Shown here piece by piece: positions 25,696 to 33,920 of a stretch of DNA of 64,000 nucleotides (within the stretch, counting starts at the first letter, position 1; the number at the start of each line of letters is the position of its first letter). Under the pieces are notes generated by a model. The model ran no database searches, was not told where the DNA came from, and saw only the letters and a program-made list of their open reading frames with translations. This stretch comes from DASRHY01 sp035650275. GTDB lineage: Bacteria > Actinomycetota > Actinomycetes > Propionibacteriales > Kribbellaceae. The DNA lies in contig DASRHY010000067.1 of NCBI GenBank assembly GCA_035650275.1, forward strand, positions 62,001-126,000. The letters run 5' to 3'. A program made the translations under genes and the position numbers.

Positions 25696-26068
25696 CGTCG
25701 GTCATCGCGCGGAGGCGGAGCAGGAAGGCGGCGGTGACGACGAGGGAGACGGCGGACAGCAGCCAGGGGTCGCTGGGACGGCCGCCGAGGTCGCTGTCGA
25801 GGAAGTGCGAGATGGTGTGCACGACCATCCCGACGGTCCCGCCGAACAGGGCGACGACCAGTGCGTCCCGCCAGATCAGCGCGCCGAACAAGGCCGCCGC
25901 GACGCCGAGCTGGAAGGCGCCGACGTCGTGGAACAGATGCAGGTTGTACGGCGGGTAGGTCGCTACGTTGTCGTAGAACGACTCGGGCCAGCCGAACGCC
26001 CAGACACCCGGTACGGCGAACGTGAGGCCGCCGAGTACTACGGCGGCAATGACGAGACGGCTCTTCAC
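25664..26068 (-). CDS. Four-helix membrane protein, unknown function
   Basis: This 134-residue protein has four predicted membrane helices: VIAAVVLGGLTFAVPGVWAF near the N-terminus, LGVAAALFGALIW, VVALFGGTVGMVVHTISHFL and WLLSAVSLVVTAAFLLRL. A conserved-looking loop between helices 1 and 2 reads YPPYNLHLFHDVGAF, with two His residues that could bind metal or haem. GTG at 26068 follows GAGGAG and is preferred over an upstream ATG whose extra 21 residues look non-coding. It stands alone on this strand, with a terminator hairpin of the preceding operon just upstream. Confidence 0.72.
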   Translation of the reverse strand: MKSRLVIAAVVLGGLTFAVPGVWAFGWPESFYDNVATYPPYNLHLFHDVGAFQLGVAAALFGALIWRDALVVALFGGTVGMVVHTISHFLDSDLGGRPSDPWLLSAVSLVVTAAFLLRLRAMTDVSRPTSRRRS

Positions 26069-26132
26069 GGTTCTGCTCCTCGAGTCCTTGGTCGTGCACA
26101 CAGGACACCGCGAAGCGGCTCTTCGTGACATC

Positions 26133-26167
26133 GGGGCTCGTCGAGCGGATCCCGCCCGACGAGCCCC
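26133..26167 (-). terminator. Terminator of the monooxygenase-fold/AhpD-like operon
   Basis: GGGGCTCGTCG (26133-26143) pairs perfectly with CGACGAGCCCC (26157-26167); an inner GCGG/CCGC pairing lengthens the stem. It begins 11 bp downstream of the stop codon of the minus-strand gene at 26178, the expected place for an intrinsic terminator. No U-tract is present. Confidence 0.75.
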
Positions 26168-26177
26168 CGTGCCGGGT

Positions 26178-26465
26178 TCAGCGCTCGTCGACGATCTCGC
26201 CGTTGACCGCGGTCGCGTCGCTGGTCAGCGCCATCGCCGAGGCGGCTTCGGGCGAGCCGGCCGCCGGGAAGGCGGCCGCCAGCTGCGGGAACGAGTCCCA
26301 CCGCCAGGTGTCGGTGTAGCTGCCGTCCTCGAGCCGGGTCAGGCGCGTCTCGGCCAGGCCTGGATGATCGGCGCGGACCTTGGCGATCAGCACTGCGCGC
26401 CGGTCGAGGAACTCCGGCAGGTCGGCGTCGGCGACGCGGTACGTGTGCATCCGGACGACGCTCAT
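26178..26465 (-). CDS. Small dimeric alpha/beta-barrel (ABM-like) protein
   Basis: This 95-residue protein has the pattern of antibiotic-biosynthesis-monooxygenase-like dimeric ferredoxin folds: strand SVVRMHTYRV, helix DLPEFLDRRAVLIAKVRADHPG, strand AETRLTRLEDGSYTDTWRWD and a final alanine-rich helix. No cofactor motif is visible, as in most of the family. It lies 5 nt after the stop of the AhpD-like gene and is co-transcribed with it, so a small oxidative or detoxifying role is plausible but unproven. The ATG at 26465 is chosen over one 15 nt upstream that overlaps the preceding gene. Confidence 0.7.
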   Translation of the reverse strand: MSVVRMHTYRVADADLPEFLDRRAVLIAKVRADHPGLAETRLTRLEDGSYTDTWRWDSFPQLAAAFPAAGSPEAASAMALTSDATAVNGEIVDER

Positions 26466-26470
26466 CGCGA

Positions 26471-26926
26471 TCAGCCCCACGCCCCGGCGATCTGCCGGGT
26501 GGTCGCGTTGAGCCGGTTGAACAGGTTCGTCGTGGCGATCATCAGGACCAGCGCCGCCAGTCCGCGCTCGTCGTAGTGCTTCGCCGCCTCGTCCCAGATC
26601 TCGTCCGGTACGGCGTCGGGCCGGTCGGCCAGCCGGGTGGCCGACTCCGCGAGTGCCAGCGCGGCGCGCTCGGCCTCGTCGAAGTACTGCGCCTCCCGCC
26701 AGGCCGACACCGCGAACAGCCGCTCGTCGGTCTCGCCGGCCTTCCTCGCTTGCTTCGCGCCGGAGTCGACACAGGCGCTGCAGCCGTTCACCTGGCTCAC
26801 GCGTAGGTGGACGAGCTCCATCGTGACGTCCGGGACGCCGCCCTGCTTGGTGGTCTTGAACAGGTTGAGGATGGCGGGCATCGCGTCGGGGATGACGGCG
26901 GCCGGGTTGTTCATCCGTGGGTTCAT
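26471..26926 (-). CDS. Carboxymuconolactone decarboxylase/AhpD-family protein
   Basis: This all-helical protein of 151 residues has the AhpD-type redox pair CSAC in VNGCSACVDSGAKQARKAG. The family helix pattern runs RLFAVSAWREAQYFDEAERAALALAES and the C-terminal helix reads LVLMIATTNLFNRLNATTRQ. Proteins of this type are alkylhydroperoxidase-like or decarboxylases; the CXXC with a downstream acidic/His region favours peroxidase activity. ATG at 26926 has AAGGAG about 9 nt upstream, which fixes the start. It is the first gene of a two-gene operon and diverges from the XRE regulator of the hydroxyproline cluster. Confidence 0.85.
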   Translation of the reverse strand: MNPRMNNPAAVIPDAMPAILNLFKTTKQGGVPDVTMELVHLRVSQVNGCSACVDSGAKQARKAGETDERLFAVSAWREAQYFDEAERAALALAESATRLADRPDAVPDEIWDEAAKHYDERGLAALVLMIATTNLFNRLNATTRQIAGAWG

Positions 26927-27036
26927 GGTTTCCGCTCCTTCGGGTCTCGTACCAGATGACTGCTCCGGACGCGAAAGTGTGACCGACCGCCGACTGGCTA
27001 CGCTCACGGGGACAAGGCGGGACGAGGAGGCAGCGG

Positions 27037-27642
27037 GTGGCAGGTCAGGAAGCGGCTCGAGTGCTCGCGGCGAACCTGCGCGCCCGGCGCGAGGACCAGG
27101 GCATCTCGCTGTCCGAATTGGCCCGGCGGTCCGGGATCGCCAAGGGCACGCTGTCCCAGCTGGAGTCCGGTGGTGGCAACCCGACTCTGGAGACGGTGTT
27201 CAGTCTGTCGAACGCTCTGGGTGTCCCGGTGTCGGCGCTGCTGAGCGAGCAGGCGGACCCCGGCGTGGTCGTCGTACGCTCCGCCGAGGTGGACGTGCTG
27301 AGCGGCGAGGCGATCGACCTGCGGATGCTGCGCCGGGTCGAGGCGGTGGACGGGCTGCTCGAGCTGTACGACCAGCGGGTGCGGCCCGGCGCGGTGCAGG
27401 ACTCGGCCGGGCACCCGGGTGTCGAGCACCATATCGTCGTATCCGGCCGGATGCGGGTGACCGCCCAGGGCAGGACCCACGAGGTCGGGCCGGGGGACTA
27501 CGTGTCGTTCCGGGCGGACGGGCCGCACCGGTACGAGGCGGTCGGTGGTCCGGTCGAGTCGGTGCTGCTGCTGCAGTACCCGGGCGACGTGCACGCACAG
27601 CACCTCGGCGCCGGGTGCGTCTCGGACGAGCCGCGGGGTTGA
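27037..27642 (+). CDS. XRE-cupin transcriptional regulator of the hydroxyproline operon
   Basis: This 201-residue two-domain regulator has an N-terminal XRE helix-turn-helix (about residues 12-66; ISLSELARRSGIAKGTLSQLES). A C-terminal cupin sensor (about 110-185) follows, with HHIVVSGRMRVTAQG and VGPGDYVSFRADGPHRYEA. Such proteins sense a small metabolite through the cupin and control an adjacent catabolic operon. GTG at 27037 has GAGGAGG 6 nt upstream. The promoter of the hydroxyproline genes starts inside its stop codon and carries a dyad over the start site, so it is the prime candidate repressor or activator. A TACGCT box at 26999-27004 may drive its own expression. Confidence 0.88.
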   Translation: MAGQEAARVLAANLRARREDQGISLSELARRSGIAKGTLSQLESGGGNPTLETVFSLSNALGVPVSALLSEQADPGVVVVRSAEVDVLSGEAIDLRMLRRVEAVDGLLELYDQRVRPGAVQDSAGHPGVEHHIVVSGRMRVTAQGRTHEVGPGDYVSFRADGPHRYEAVGGPVESVLLLQYPGDVHAQHLGAGCVSDEPRG

Positions 27643-27691
27643 CCCGGTCGTAGCAGCGGCCTACGCTCGAAGCGTTCATTTTACTGAACGC
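27639..27691 (+). promoter_or_regulatory. Promoter with operator dyad for the hydroxyproline operon
   Basis: TTGACC (27639-27644) and TACGCT (27662-27667) are spaced by exactly 17 bp, the best promoter match in the window. The inverted repeat GCGTTCA (27672-27678) / TGAACGC (27685-27691), with spacer TTTTAC, lies over the expected transcription start. A bound regulator would block initiation. The -35 box overlaps the stop codon of the XRE-cupin gene. Confidence 0.75.
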
Positions 27692-27705
27692 CGATCTGGA
27701 GTGAG

Positions 27706-28890
27706 ATGACCAGCAGCGCATCGCCGGACGTCGCCGTCGTCGGTGCCGGTGTCATCGGTGCGGCCTGCGCCGAGGCGCTCAGCGCGCGCGGTCTGCGGGT
27801 GCTCGTCGTCGACCGTGGCGGTCCGGCCGCGGGTACGACGTCGGCCGGCGAGGGCAACGTGCTGGTCTCGGACAAGACACCCGGGCCGGAGCTGGACCTC
27901 GCGCTCGCGTCCCGGCGGGAGTGGCCGCTGCTGCTCGCCCGCCTCGCCGACGAGCTCGGCCCCGAGCTCGCGGAAGCGGAGTGGGAGGACAAGGGCGGCG
28001 TCGTGGTCGCGACCACCGATCCCGGACCGCTCGCCGCCTTCGCGGCCACCCAGCGATCCGCCGGGGTCGATGCCCGGGTGATCGACCGGGACGCGGCGCT
28101 CGAGCTGGAACCGCACCTGACGCCCCGGGTGACCGGCGCCGTGCACTACCCGGACGACGCTCAGCTGCAACCGGTGCTGGCGGCAACGACCTTGCTGGCC
28201 GCGGTACGAGCCCGTGGTGGCGGGGTCCGGTCCGGTGTCACCGCGACCGGGGTACGTCGTACCGGCGAGGCGGTCAGCGGACTGGAGACGTCGGCAGGGG
28301 TGATCCCGTGTGGCGCGGTGGTGAACGCGTGCGGGCCCTGGTCGAGCGAGTTCGCCCGGCGGGCCGGCGTACCGATCGAGATCCTGCCGCGACGCGGGAT
28401 GCTGCTGGTCACCGCACCACTGCCGGTCTGTGTCCGGCACAAGGTGTACGACGCGGACTACGTCGGCGGGGTCGGCAGCAGTGACGCGGACCTGCAGACC
28501 TCGACCGTGGTCGAGTCCACCCGCGCCGGCACGGTGCTGATCGGGTCCAGCCGGGAACGGATCGGGTTCGACGACACGGTCCGGGTTCGGGTGCTGCGCG
28601 AGCTCGCCGCGAAGGCGCTGGCCCTGTTCCCGTTCCTCGACGCGGTGCCTGTGATGCGCGCGTACGGCGGCTTCCGGCCGTACGCGCCCGACCATCTGCC
28701 GGTGATCGGCGCGGACCCCCGGCTGCCCGGTCTGTGGCACGCGACCGGCCACGAGGGTGCCGGGATCGGCCTGGCCGCGTCCACCGGCCGGCTGCTCGCG
28801 GAGCTGTTCACCGGAACGCGGCCGCATGTCGACGCGAAGCCGTTCCGCGTCGGCCGCCCGGCCGTCGTCGGAGCGGAGGTGCCGGCATGA
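27706..28890 (+). CDS. FAD-dependent D-amino-acid (D-hydroxyproline) dehydrogenase, DAO-type subunit
   Basis: This 394-residue flavoprotein of the DAO/glycine oxidase fold has dinucleotide motif VVGAGVIGAACAEAL (GAGVIG at residues 13-18) and C-terminal FAD/substrate motif GLWHATGHEGAGIGLAAST. With the next two genes it corresponds to the catalytic subunit of three-component dehydrogenases that oxidise cis-4-hydroxy-D-proline to pyrroline-4-hydroxy-2-carboxylate in Sinorhizobium- and Pseudomonas-type pathways. Substrate assignment rests on the operon, which also holds the epimerase and deaminase. A GGAG ribosome-binding site precedes ATG 27706, and the gene overlaps the ferredoxin-like gene by 4 nt (ATGA). 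Opine or octopine-type substrates are the main alternative. Confidence 0.85.
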   Translation: MTSSASPDVAVVGAGVIGAACAEALSARGLRVLVVDRGGPAAGTTSAGEGNVLVSDKTPGPELDLALASRREWPLLLARLADELGPELAEAEWEDKGGVVVATTDPGPLAAFAATQRSAGVDARVIDRDAALELEPHLTPRVTGAVHYPDDAQLQPVLAATTLLAAVRARGGGVRSGVTATGVRRTGEAVSGLETSAGVIPCGAVVNACGPWSSEFARRAGVPIEILPRRGMLLVTAPLPVCVRHKVYDADYVGGVGSSDADLQTSTVVESTRAGTVLIGSSRERIGFDDTVRVRVLRELAAKALALFPFLDAVPVMRAYGGFRPYAPDHLPVIGADPRLPGLWHATGHEGAGIGLAASTGRLLAELFTGTRPHVDAKPFRVGRPAVVGAEVPA

Positions 28891-29162
28891 GCTTCGAGAT
28901 CCGCGTGGACGGCGCTCCGGTGGCGGCGGAACCCGGCCGGACGGTGGCCGGCGTACTACTTGCCCTGGGCAAGGACTCCTGGCGGGACACCCGCCGGAAC
29001 GCTCGTCCGCGCGGCGTGTTCTGCGGTATAGGCGTCTGCTTCGACTGCCTCGTGGTGGTGAACGGCGTCCCGGACGTCCGCGCCTGCCAGCGCACCGTCG
29101 TACCGGGCGACGACATCCGCACCCAGCACGGCGCCGAGCTGCCGGGAACGGGGGAGTCGTGA
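28887..29162 (+). CDS. (2Fe-2S)-binding small subunit of the D-hydroxyproline dehydrogenase
   Basis: This 91-residue protein has the four cysteines of a plant-type [2Fe-2S] site: Cys46, Cys51 and Cys54 in FCGIGVCFDC, and Cys67 in VRACQRT. It is the short HcnA/SoxA-like gamma subunit found between the two flavoprotein subunits of heterotrimeric D-amino-acid and opine dehydrogenases, relaying electrons between flavins. Both ends overlap its neighbours by 4 nt (ATGA and GTGA), so the three subunits are made in strict coupling. Confidence 0.9.
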   Translation: MSFEIRVDGAPVAAEPGRTVAGVLLALGKDSWRDTRRNARPRGVFCGIGVCFDCLVVVNGVPDVRACQRTVVPGDDIRTQHGAELPGTGES

Positions 29163-30532
29163 GCGGGCGGGTGGTGGTGGTCGGGGCCGGGCCGGCGGGG
29201 ATGGCGGCTGCGATCGGGGCGGCGGACGCGGGGGGGCCGGTGCTGCTGGTCGACTCGGCCGCGGGCCCGGGCGGGCAGTACTACCGGCAGCGGGCGGTCG
29301 GGCGCAGGACGCCGTCGAGCGAGCTGCAGAACCGGCTGACCAGCCACCCGGACGTCACCTACCTGCCGGACACCTCCGTCTGGGCTCTCGAGCCGGCGGA
29401 CGGCTCGCACCTGCTGCGGCTGCAGACCGGTGCCGCCGACGCGCCCGGGCGGACCGTCAGGACCGTGGTGGCCGCGGCACTGGTGCTGGCGACCGGTGCG
29501 TACGACCGGGCGTTGCCGTTCCCGAACTGGGACCTGCCCGGCGTCTACACCGCGGGCGCCGCGCAGGCGCTGGCCAAGGGACAGGGGATCGCGGTCGGGC
29601 AGCGGGTGCTGGTCGCCGGGACCGGGCCGTTCCTGCTGCCGGTCGCCGCCTCGCTGGTCGCGGCCGGCGCGCACGTCACCGGCGTGCTGGAGGCGAACCG
29701 CGCCACCGCGATCGGGCGGACCTGGCTCGGCCGGCCGGCGGTCGCGGCGCGCAAGCTCGGCGAGCTGGCCTCGTACGGCGTGGTGCTGGCGCGGCACCGG
29801 ATCGGGGTCCGCTACGGCACGGCGGTGATCGCGGCGCACGGCACCGACCGGGTCGAGTCCGTCAGCACCGCCCGGCTGGACCTCGACTGGAACCCGGTGC
29901 CGGGCACGCGGCGCGAGGTCGCCGTCGACGCGGTGTGCGTCGGCTACGGCTTCAACGCCCAGCTGGAGCTCGCCGTCTCGGCCCGTTGCGCCCTCACGAC
30001 GGCACCCGACGGGGGTGGTGCGGTCGTCGTCGACACCGACCAGCGGACCTCGGTGCCAGGGGTGTACGCCGCGGGCGAGCTCACCGGCGTCGGCGGTGCC
30101 GGTGCGGCCGAGGCCGAGGGTGCCGTGGCCGGCGCCGCTGCGGCACACCAGCTCGGGCACGGCACCGGACCGACCAGCGCGCAGCGACAGCTGGTTGCTC
30201 GTGGCAACCGCCTGGCCGCCACCCTGGCCGCGGCGTACCCGGTCCGCGACGGCTGGCGCGGCTGGCTCACCGGCGACACGCTGGTCTGCCGGTGCGAGGA
30301 GGTCTCGTACGACGAGCTGAGCGAGGCCGTCCGGACCCGCGCCGCCACCGGACCGCGCGCGATCAAGCTGACCAGCCGAGCCGGCCTCGGTCTGTGCCAG
30401 GGCCGGGTCTGCGCCCGCAACACCGCCGAGCTGCTCGGCGTACCACTCGACCACACCGCGGCCGCCGGCCGGCCGATCGCCGTACCGGTCAGGTTGGGAG
30501 ACCTGGCCCGAACCCCGCTGGAGGAACAGTGA
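29159..30532 (+). CDS. FAD/NAD(P)-binding subunit with BFD-like [2Fe-2S] tail
   Basis: This 457-residue flavoprotein resembles the HcnB/SoxA alpha subunit. It carries an N-terminal FAD motif VVVVGAGPAGMAAAIGAA and second-nucleotide segment VLVAGTGPFLLPVAASLV, then YAAGELTGVGGAGAAEAEG closing the FAD site. The C-terminal 80 residues hold a four-cysteine BFD-like [2Fe-2S] domain (VCRCEEV and LCQGRVC). It accepts electrons from the DAO-type subunit through the small ferredoxin subunit and passes them to an acceptor not encoded here. GTG at 29159 overlaps the previous stop and a GTG overlaps its own stop. Confidence 0.88.
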   Translation: MSGRVVVVGAGPAGMAAAIGAADAGGPVLLVDSAAGPGGQYYRQRAVGRRTPSSELQNRLTSHPDVTYLPDTSVWALEPADGSHLLRLQTGAADAPGRTVRTVVAAALVLATGAYDRALPFPNWDLPGVYTAGAAQALAKGQGIAVGQRVLVAGTGPFLLPVAASLVAAGAHVTGVLEANRATAIGRTWLGRPAVAARKLGELASYGVVLARHRIGVRYGTAVIAAHGTDRVESVSTARLDLDWNPVPGTRREVAVDAVCVGYGFNAQLELAVSARCALTTAPDGGGAVVVDTDQRTSVPGVYAAGELTGVGGAGAAEAEGAVAGAAAAHQLGHGTGPTSAQRQLVARGNRLAATLAAAYPVRDGWRGWLTGDTLVCRCEEVSYDELSEAVRTRAATGPRAIKLTSRAGLGLCQGRVCARNTAELLGVPLDHTAAAGRPIAVPVRLGDLARTPLEEQ

Positions 30533-31434
30533 CCGAGAAGCTCGACGGCGTGATCGTCGCCGCCGCCCTGCCGTACGCCGAGGATGCGACCGCACCCGCG
30601 GGGCTGCGCCCCGACCTGGACCGGTACGCCGAGCACTGCCGCTGGCTGGTCGAGAACGGCTGCCGCGGGGTCGGGCCGAACGGCTCGCTCGGCGAGTACT
30701 CCTCGCTGACCGACGACGAGCGCCGGGCGGTCGCGAAGGCCGCGATCGATGCCGTCGGCGACGACGGCATCGTGGTGGCCGGGGTGCACGGCCCCGGCGC
30801 GCACCAGGCCCGGTACTGGGCGGAGCTGGCCGCCGAGGACGGCGCGCACGGGGTGCTCTGCCTGCCGCCGACGATGTACCGCGCGAACCGCGGCGAGGTG
30901 CTGCATCACTACGCCGAGGTGGCCAAGGCCGGGCTGCCGGTGATGGTCTACAACAACCCGATCGACACCAAGGTCGACCTGACCCCGGATCTGCTCGCCG
31001 AGATCGCGCAGATCGAGAACGTGGTCGCGGTGAAGGAGTTCTCCGGCGATGTCCGCCGGGTGCTCGAGATCCGCGAGCGGGCGCCGGAGTTGGCCGTCGT
31101 CGCCGGCGCGGACGATGTCGCGCTGGAAGCGCTACTGATGGGCGCGACCGGGTGGTTCGCCGGGTTCCCGAACGTGTTCCCGGCCGAGTCCGCCAGGCTG
31201 TTCGAGCTGGCGACCACCGGACAGCTTGCCGAGGCGCGGGCGCTGTACGAGCCGCTGGTGGCGGCGTTCCGGTGGGACTCGCGGACCGAGTTCGTGCAGG
31301 CGATCAAGTACGGCATGGACTACGTCGGCCGGTACGGCGGCCCGTGCCGCCCGCCGCGCGGTCCGCTCACCGCGGAGCACCTGGCCGCCCTCGAGCTGGA
31401 CATGAAGCGGGCTGTGGAGCATCTGAGAGGCTGA
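30529..31434 (+). CDS. DHDPS/NAL-family pyrroline-4-hydroxy-2-carboxylate deaminase
   Basis: This 301-residue class I lyase of the dihydrodipicolinate synthase family has the Schiff-base lysine at Lys169 (VVAVKEFSGD), catalytic Tyr in MVYNNP and substrate loop GPNGSLGEYSSLTDDER. In hydroxyproline operons this family member converts pyrroline-4-hydroxy-2-carboxylate to 2-ketoglutarate semialdehyde and ammonia. Synthesis of diaminopimelate is unlikely in this context. It starts at the GTG overlapping the previous stop and is followed 4 bp later by the epimerase gene. Confidence 0.88.
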   Translation: MTEKLDGVIVAAALPYAEDATAPAGLRPDLDRYAEHCRWLVENGCRGVGPNGSLGEYSSLTDDERRAVAKAAIDAVGDDGIVVAGVHGPGAHQARYWAELAAEDGAHGVLCLPPTMYRANRGEVLHHYAEVAKAGLPVMVYNNPIDTKVDLTPDLLAEIAQIENVVAVKEFSGDVRRVLEIRERAPELAVVAGADDVALEALLMGATGWFAGFPNVFPAESARLFELATTGQLAEARALYEPLVAAFRWDSRTEFVQAIKYGMDYVGRYGGPCRPPRGPLTAEHLAALELDMKRAVEHLRG

Positions 31435-31438
31435 CAGT

Positions 31439-32440
31439 ATGCGGTTCAGCAGATACCTCAGCGCGGTCGACTCGCACACCGAGGGGATGCCGACCCGGGT
31501 GGTGACCGGCGGCGTCGGCGTCGTCCCGGGTGCGACCATGGCCGAGCGCCGTGAGCACTTCATCGAGCACCTGGACGACCTGCGGCTGTTCCTGATGAAC
31601 GAGCCACGCGGACATGCCGCGATGAGCGGTGCGATCCTGCAGCCGCCGACCCGGCCGGACGCCGACTGGGGCGTGCTCTACGTCGAGGTGTCCGGGCTGC
31701 TGCCGATGTGCGGGCATGGCACGATCGGCGTCGCCACCGTGCTGGTCGAGACCGGCATGGTCACCGTCACCGAGCCGGTCACGACGGTCCGGCTGGACAC
31801 CCCGGCAGGCCTCGTGGTCGTCGACGTCGACGTCCGTGACGGCAAGGCCGAGAGGGTGACGCTGCAGAACGTGCCGGCGTACACGCACGCCCTGGACGCC
31901 ACCGTCGAGGTGAAGGGTCTCGGCACCGTCACCTACGACCTGGCGTACGGCGGGAACTACTACGCGATCCTGCCGCTGCAGCAGCTCGGCATCCCGTTCG
32001 ACACGGCCGAGAAGGACCGCATCCTGGCCGCCGGGCTCGACATCATGGCGGCGATCAACGAGACCGCGCTGCCGGTTCACCCCGACGACCCGTCGATCGC
32101 CGGGTGCAAGCACGTGCAGTTCACCGCGCCGGGCCGGGACGGCAGCGACTCGCGCAACGCGATGGCGATCCACCCGGGCTGGTTCGACCGGTCCCCGTGC
32201 GGCACCGGTACCTGCGCCCGGATGGCGCAGCTGCACTCGCGCGGTCAGCTGGAGCTGGATCAGGACTTCGTCAACGAGTCATTCATCGGTACCCGGTTCA
32301 CCGGCAGACTGCTGTCCGAGACCACTGTCGGCGACCGGCCGGCCGTCGTACCGATCGTCTCTGGGCGGGCCTGGATCACCGGCATGGGCCAGTACCTGCT
32401 CGACCCGACCGACCCGTTCCCCGCCGGCTTCACGCTGTAA
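31439..32440 (+). CDS. 4-Hydroxyproline 2-epimerase (proline racemase family)
   Basis: This cytoplasmic enzyme of 333 residues interconverts trans-4-hydroxy-L-proline and cis-4-hydroxy-D-proline, the first step of the pathway. Both catalytic cysteines are visible: Cys91 in PMCGHGTIG and Cys254 in RSPCGTGTCARM. The second Cys being present favours a racemase/epimerase over the related dehydratases, in which it is Thr. N-terminal AVDSHTEGMPTRVV matches family start sites. Assignment to hydroxyproline rather than proline depends on the operon. It lies 4 bp after the deaminase gene and 19 bp before the aminopeptidase gene. Confidence 0.92.
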   Translation: MRFSRYLSAVDSHTEGMPTRVVTGGVGVVPGATMAERREHFIEHLDDLRLFLMNEPRGHAAMSGAILQPPTRPDADWGVLYVEVSGLLPMCGHGTIGVATVLVETGMVTVTEPVTTVRLDTPAGLVVVDVDVRDGKAERVTLQNVPAYTHALDATVEVKGLGTVTYDLAYGGNYYAILPLQQLGIPFDTAEKDRILAAGLDIMAAINETALPVHPDDPSIAGCKHVQFTAPGRDGSDSRNAMAIHPGWFDRSPCGTGTCARMAQLHSRGQLELDQDFVNESFIGTRFTGRLLSETTVGDRPAVVPIVSGRAWITGMGQYLLDPTDPFPAGFTL

Positions 32441-32459
32441 CCCCATAGGAGGAGAAGAG

Positions 32460-33896
32460 ATGAACGAGCCGCAGAAGCCCCGCGCCCAGCGCGACGCACA
32501 CCGCCCGATCCACGCCGCCGGCTTCCGCAGCTCGATCAGCACCGGCTGGGGACCGGTGGAGCGCCGGGTCGTGCTGCCCGACGGACTGGCCGCCGCGGCG
32601 AAGCTGCACCGGGATCGGCTCAGCGCCGCCTTCCCGGGACGGCGGATCGCGGTCGCCGCGGGCCGGGCGCCGGTCCGGTCCAACGACACCGACTACCTCT
32701 TCAGGGCGGACAGCGACTTCGTCTGGCTGACCGGATGCCAGTCCGAGGGCGCCGTCCTGGTGCTGACCCCGGCCGGGGACGGGCACGACGCGACGCTGTA
32801 CCTGCGCGAGACCGCCGGGCCGAACGAGGCTGACTTCTTCGCCAACGCCCGTGACGGCGAGCTGTGGATCGGCCCGGTGCCCGGGCTGAAGGACTGGTCC
32901 GCGGCGCTCGACCTGCCGTGCCGCCCGATCGAGGAGCTGCCGTCCGGCGTGCGCGGTGCGGTACCGGCCTGGCTGTCCACCCAGGGCGTCGAACCGCTGC
33001 TGGACGCGCTGGTCGGCGCCGGCGCGGGCGAGCTGGCCGAGCTGCGCCGGGTGCTGTCCGAGCTGCGCCGGGTGAAGGACGACTGGGAGCTCGACCAGCT
33101 CCGCGAGGCGGTCGGTGCCACCGTGCAGGCGTTCGCCGACGTCGCCTCCGAGCTGCCGGCCGCGATCGCCGGCGGCGGCGAGCGCTGGCTGCAGGGCACC
33201 TTCGACCGCCGCGCCCGGACCAGTGGCAACGGTGTCGGCTACAACTCGATCGTTGCCGCTGGCAACCATGCTCCGGTGCTGCACTGGGTGCGCAATGACG
33301 GAGCGGTGCGCGCCGGTGACGTGCTGTTGCTGGACGCCGGGGTGGAGACCCGCACGCTCTACACCGCGGACGTCACCCGGACCTTCCCGGTGACCGGGGA
33401 GTTCAGCGCGGCGCAGCGGCGGGTGCACGACCTGGTGCACCGAGCCCAGCTGGCGGCGCTGGACGCGGTCCGGCCCGGCGCGGCGTACGGCGACTTCCAC
33501 GCGGCCGGGATGCGGGTGATCGCGGAAGGGCTGCACGACTGGGGTGTGCTGAAGGTCGGCGTCGACGAGGCGCTGAGCAAGGACGGCCAGCAGCACCGCC
33601 GGTACATCGTCTGCGGCACCGGACACTTCATCGGGCTCGACGTGCACGACTGCGCGTCGTCCAGCGCCGAGGCATACAACGCCGGCACGCTGGAGCCCGG
33701 GATGGCGCTCGCGGTCGAGCCGGGGCTCTACTTCCACCCGCACGACGAGACCGTGCCACCGGAGCTGCGCGGAATCGGCGTCCGGATCGAGGACAACGTG
33801 GTCGTCACGAACGACGGCATCGAGGTGCTCACCGAGGCGTTGCCGATCACCACCGACGGACTCGAGCAGTGGGTGACGTCACACCTGCCGAAGTGA
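32460..33896 (+). CDS. Xaa-Pro aminopeptidase (aminopeptidase P, M24B)
   Basis: This 478-residue metallopeptidase removes the N-terminal residue from peptides with proline, or hydroxyproline, in second position. The dinuclear metal ligands are visible: Asp292 in LLLDAGVE, Asp304 in TADVTR, His in CGTGHFIGLDVHD, Glu in LAVEPGLYF and Glu in GVRIEDNVV. An N-terminal creatinase-like domain covers about residues 50-210. There is no signal peptide, so it works on imported peptides. TAGGAGGAGAAGAG is a very strong ribosome-binding site before ATG 32460. As the last gene of the operon it would supply hydroxyproline from collagen-like peptides, a link inferred from position. Confidence 0.92.
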   Translation: MNEPQKPRAQRDAHRPIHAAGFRSSISTGWGPVERRVVLPDGLAAAAKLHRDRLSAAFPGRRIAVAAGRAPVRSNDTDYLFRADSDFVWLTGCQSEGAVLVLTPAGDGHDATLYLRETAGPNEADFFANARDGELWIGPVPGLKDWSAALDLPCRPIEELPSGVRGAVPAWLSTQGVEPLLDALVGAGAGELAELRRVLSELRRVKDDWELDQLREAVGATVQAFADVASELPAAIAGGGERWLQGTFDRRARTSGNGVGYNSIVAAGNHAPVLHWVRNDGAVRAGDVLLLDAGVETRTLYTADVTRTFPVTGEFSAAQRRVHDLVHRAQLAALDAVRPGAAYGDFHAAGMRVIAEGLHDWGVLKVGVDEALSKDGQQHRRYIVCGTGHFIGLDVHDCASSSAEAYNAGTLEPGMALAVEPGLYFHPHDETVPPELRGIGVRIEDNVVVTNDGIEVLTEALPITTDGLEQWVTSHLPK

Positions 33897-33920
33897 GAAT
33901 CCTTCGTAAAATAAGGGGCG

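Noticed and set aside
30529..31434. Dihydrodipicolinate synthase for lysine biosynthesis
   Set aside because: The fold matches, but its place between D-hydroxyproline dehydrogenase subunits and the epimerase argues for the catabolic deaminase.
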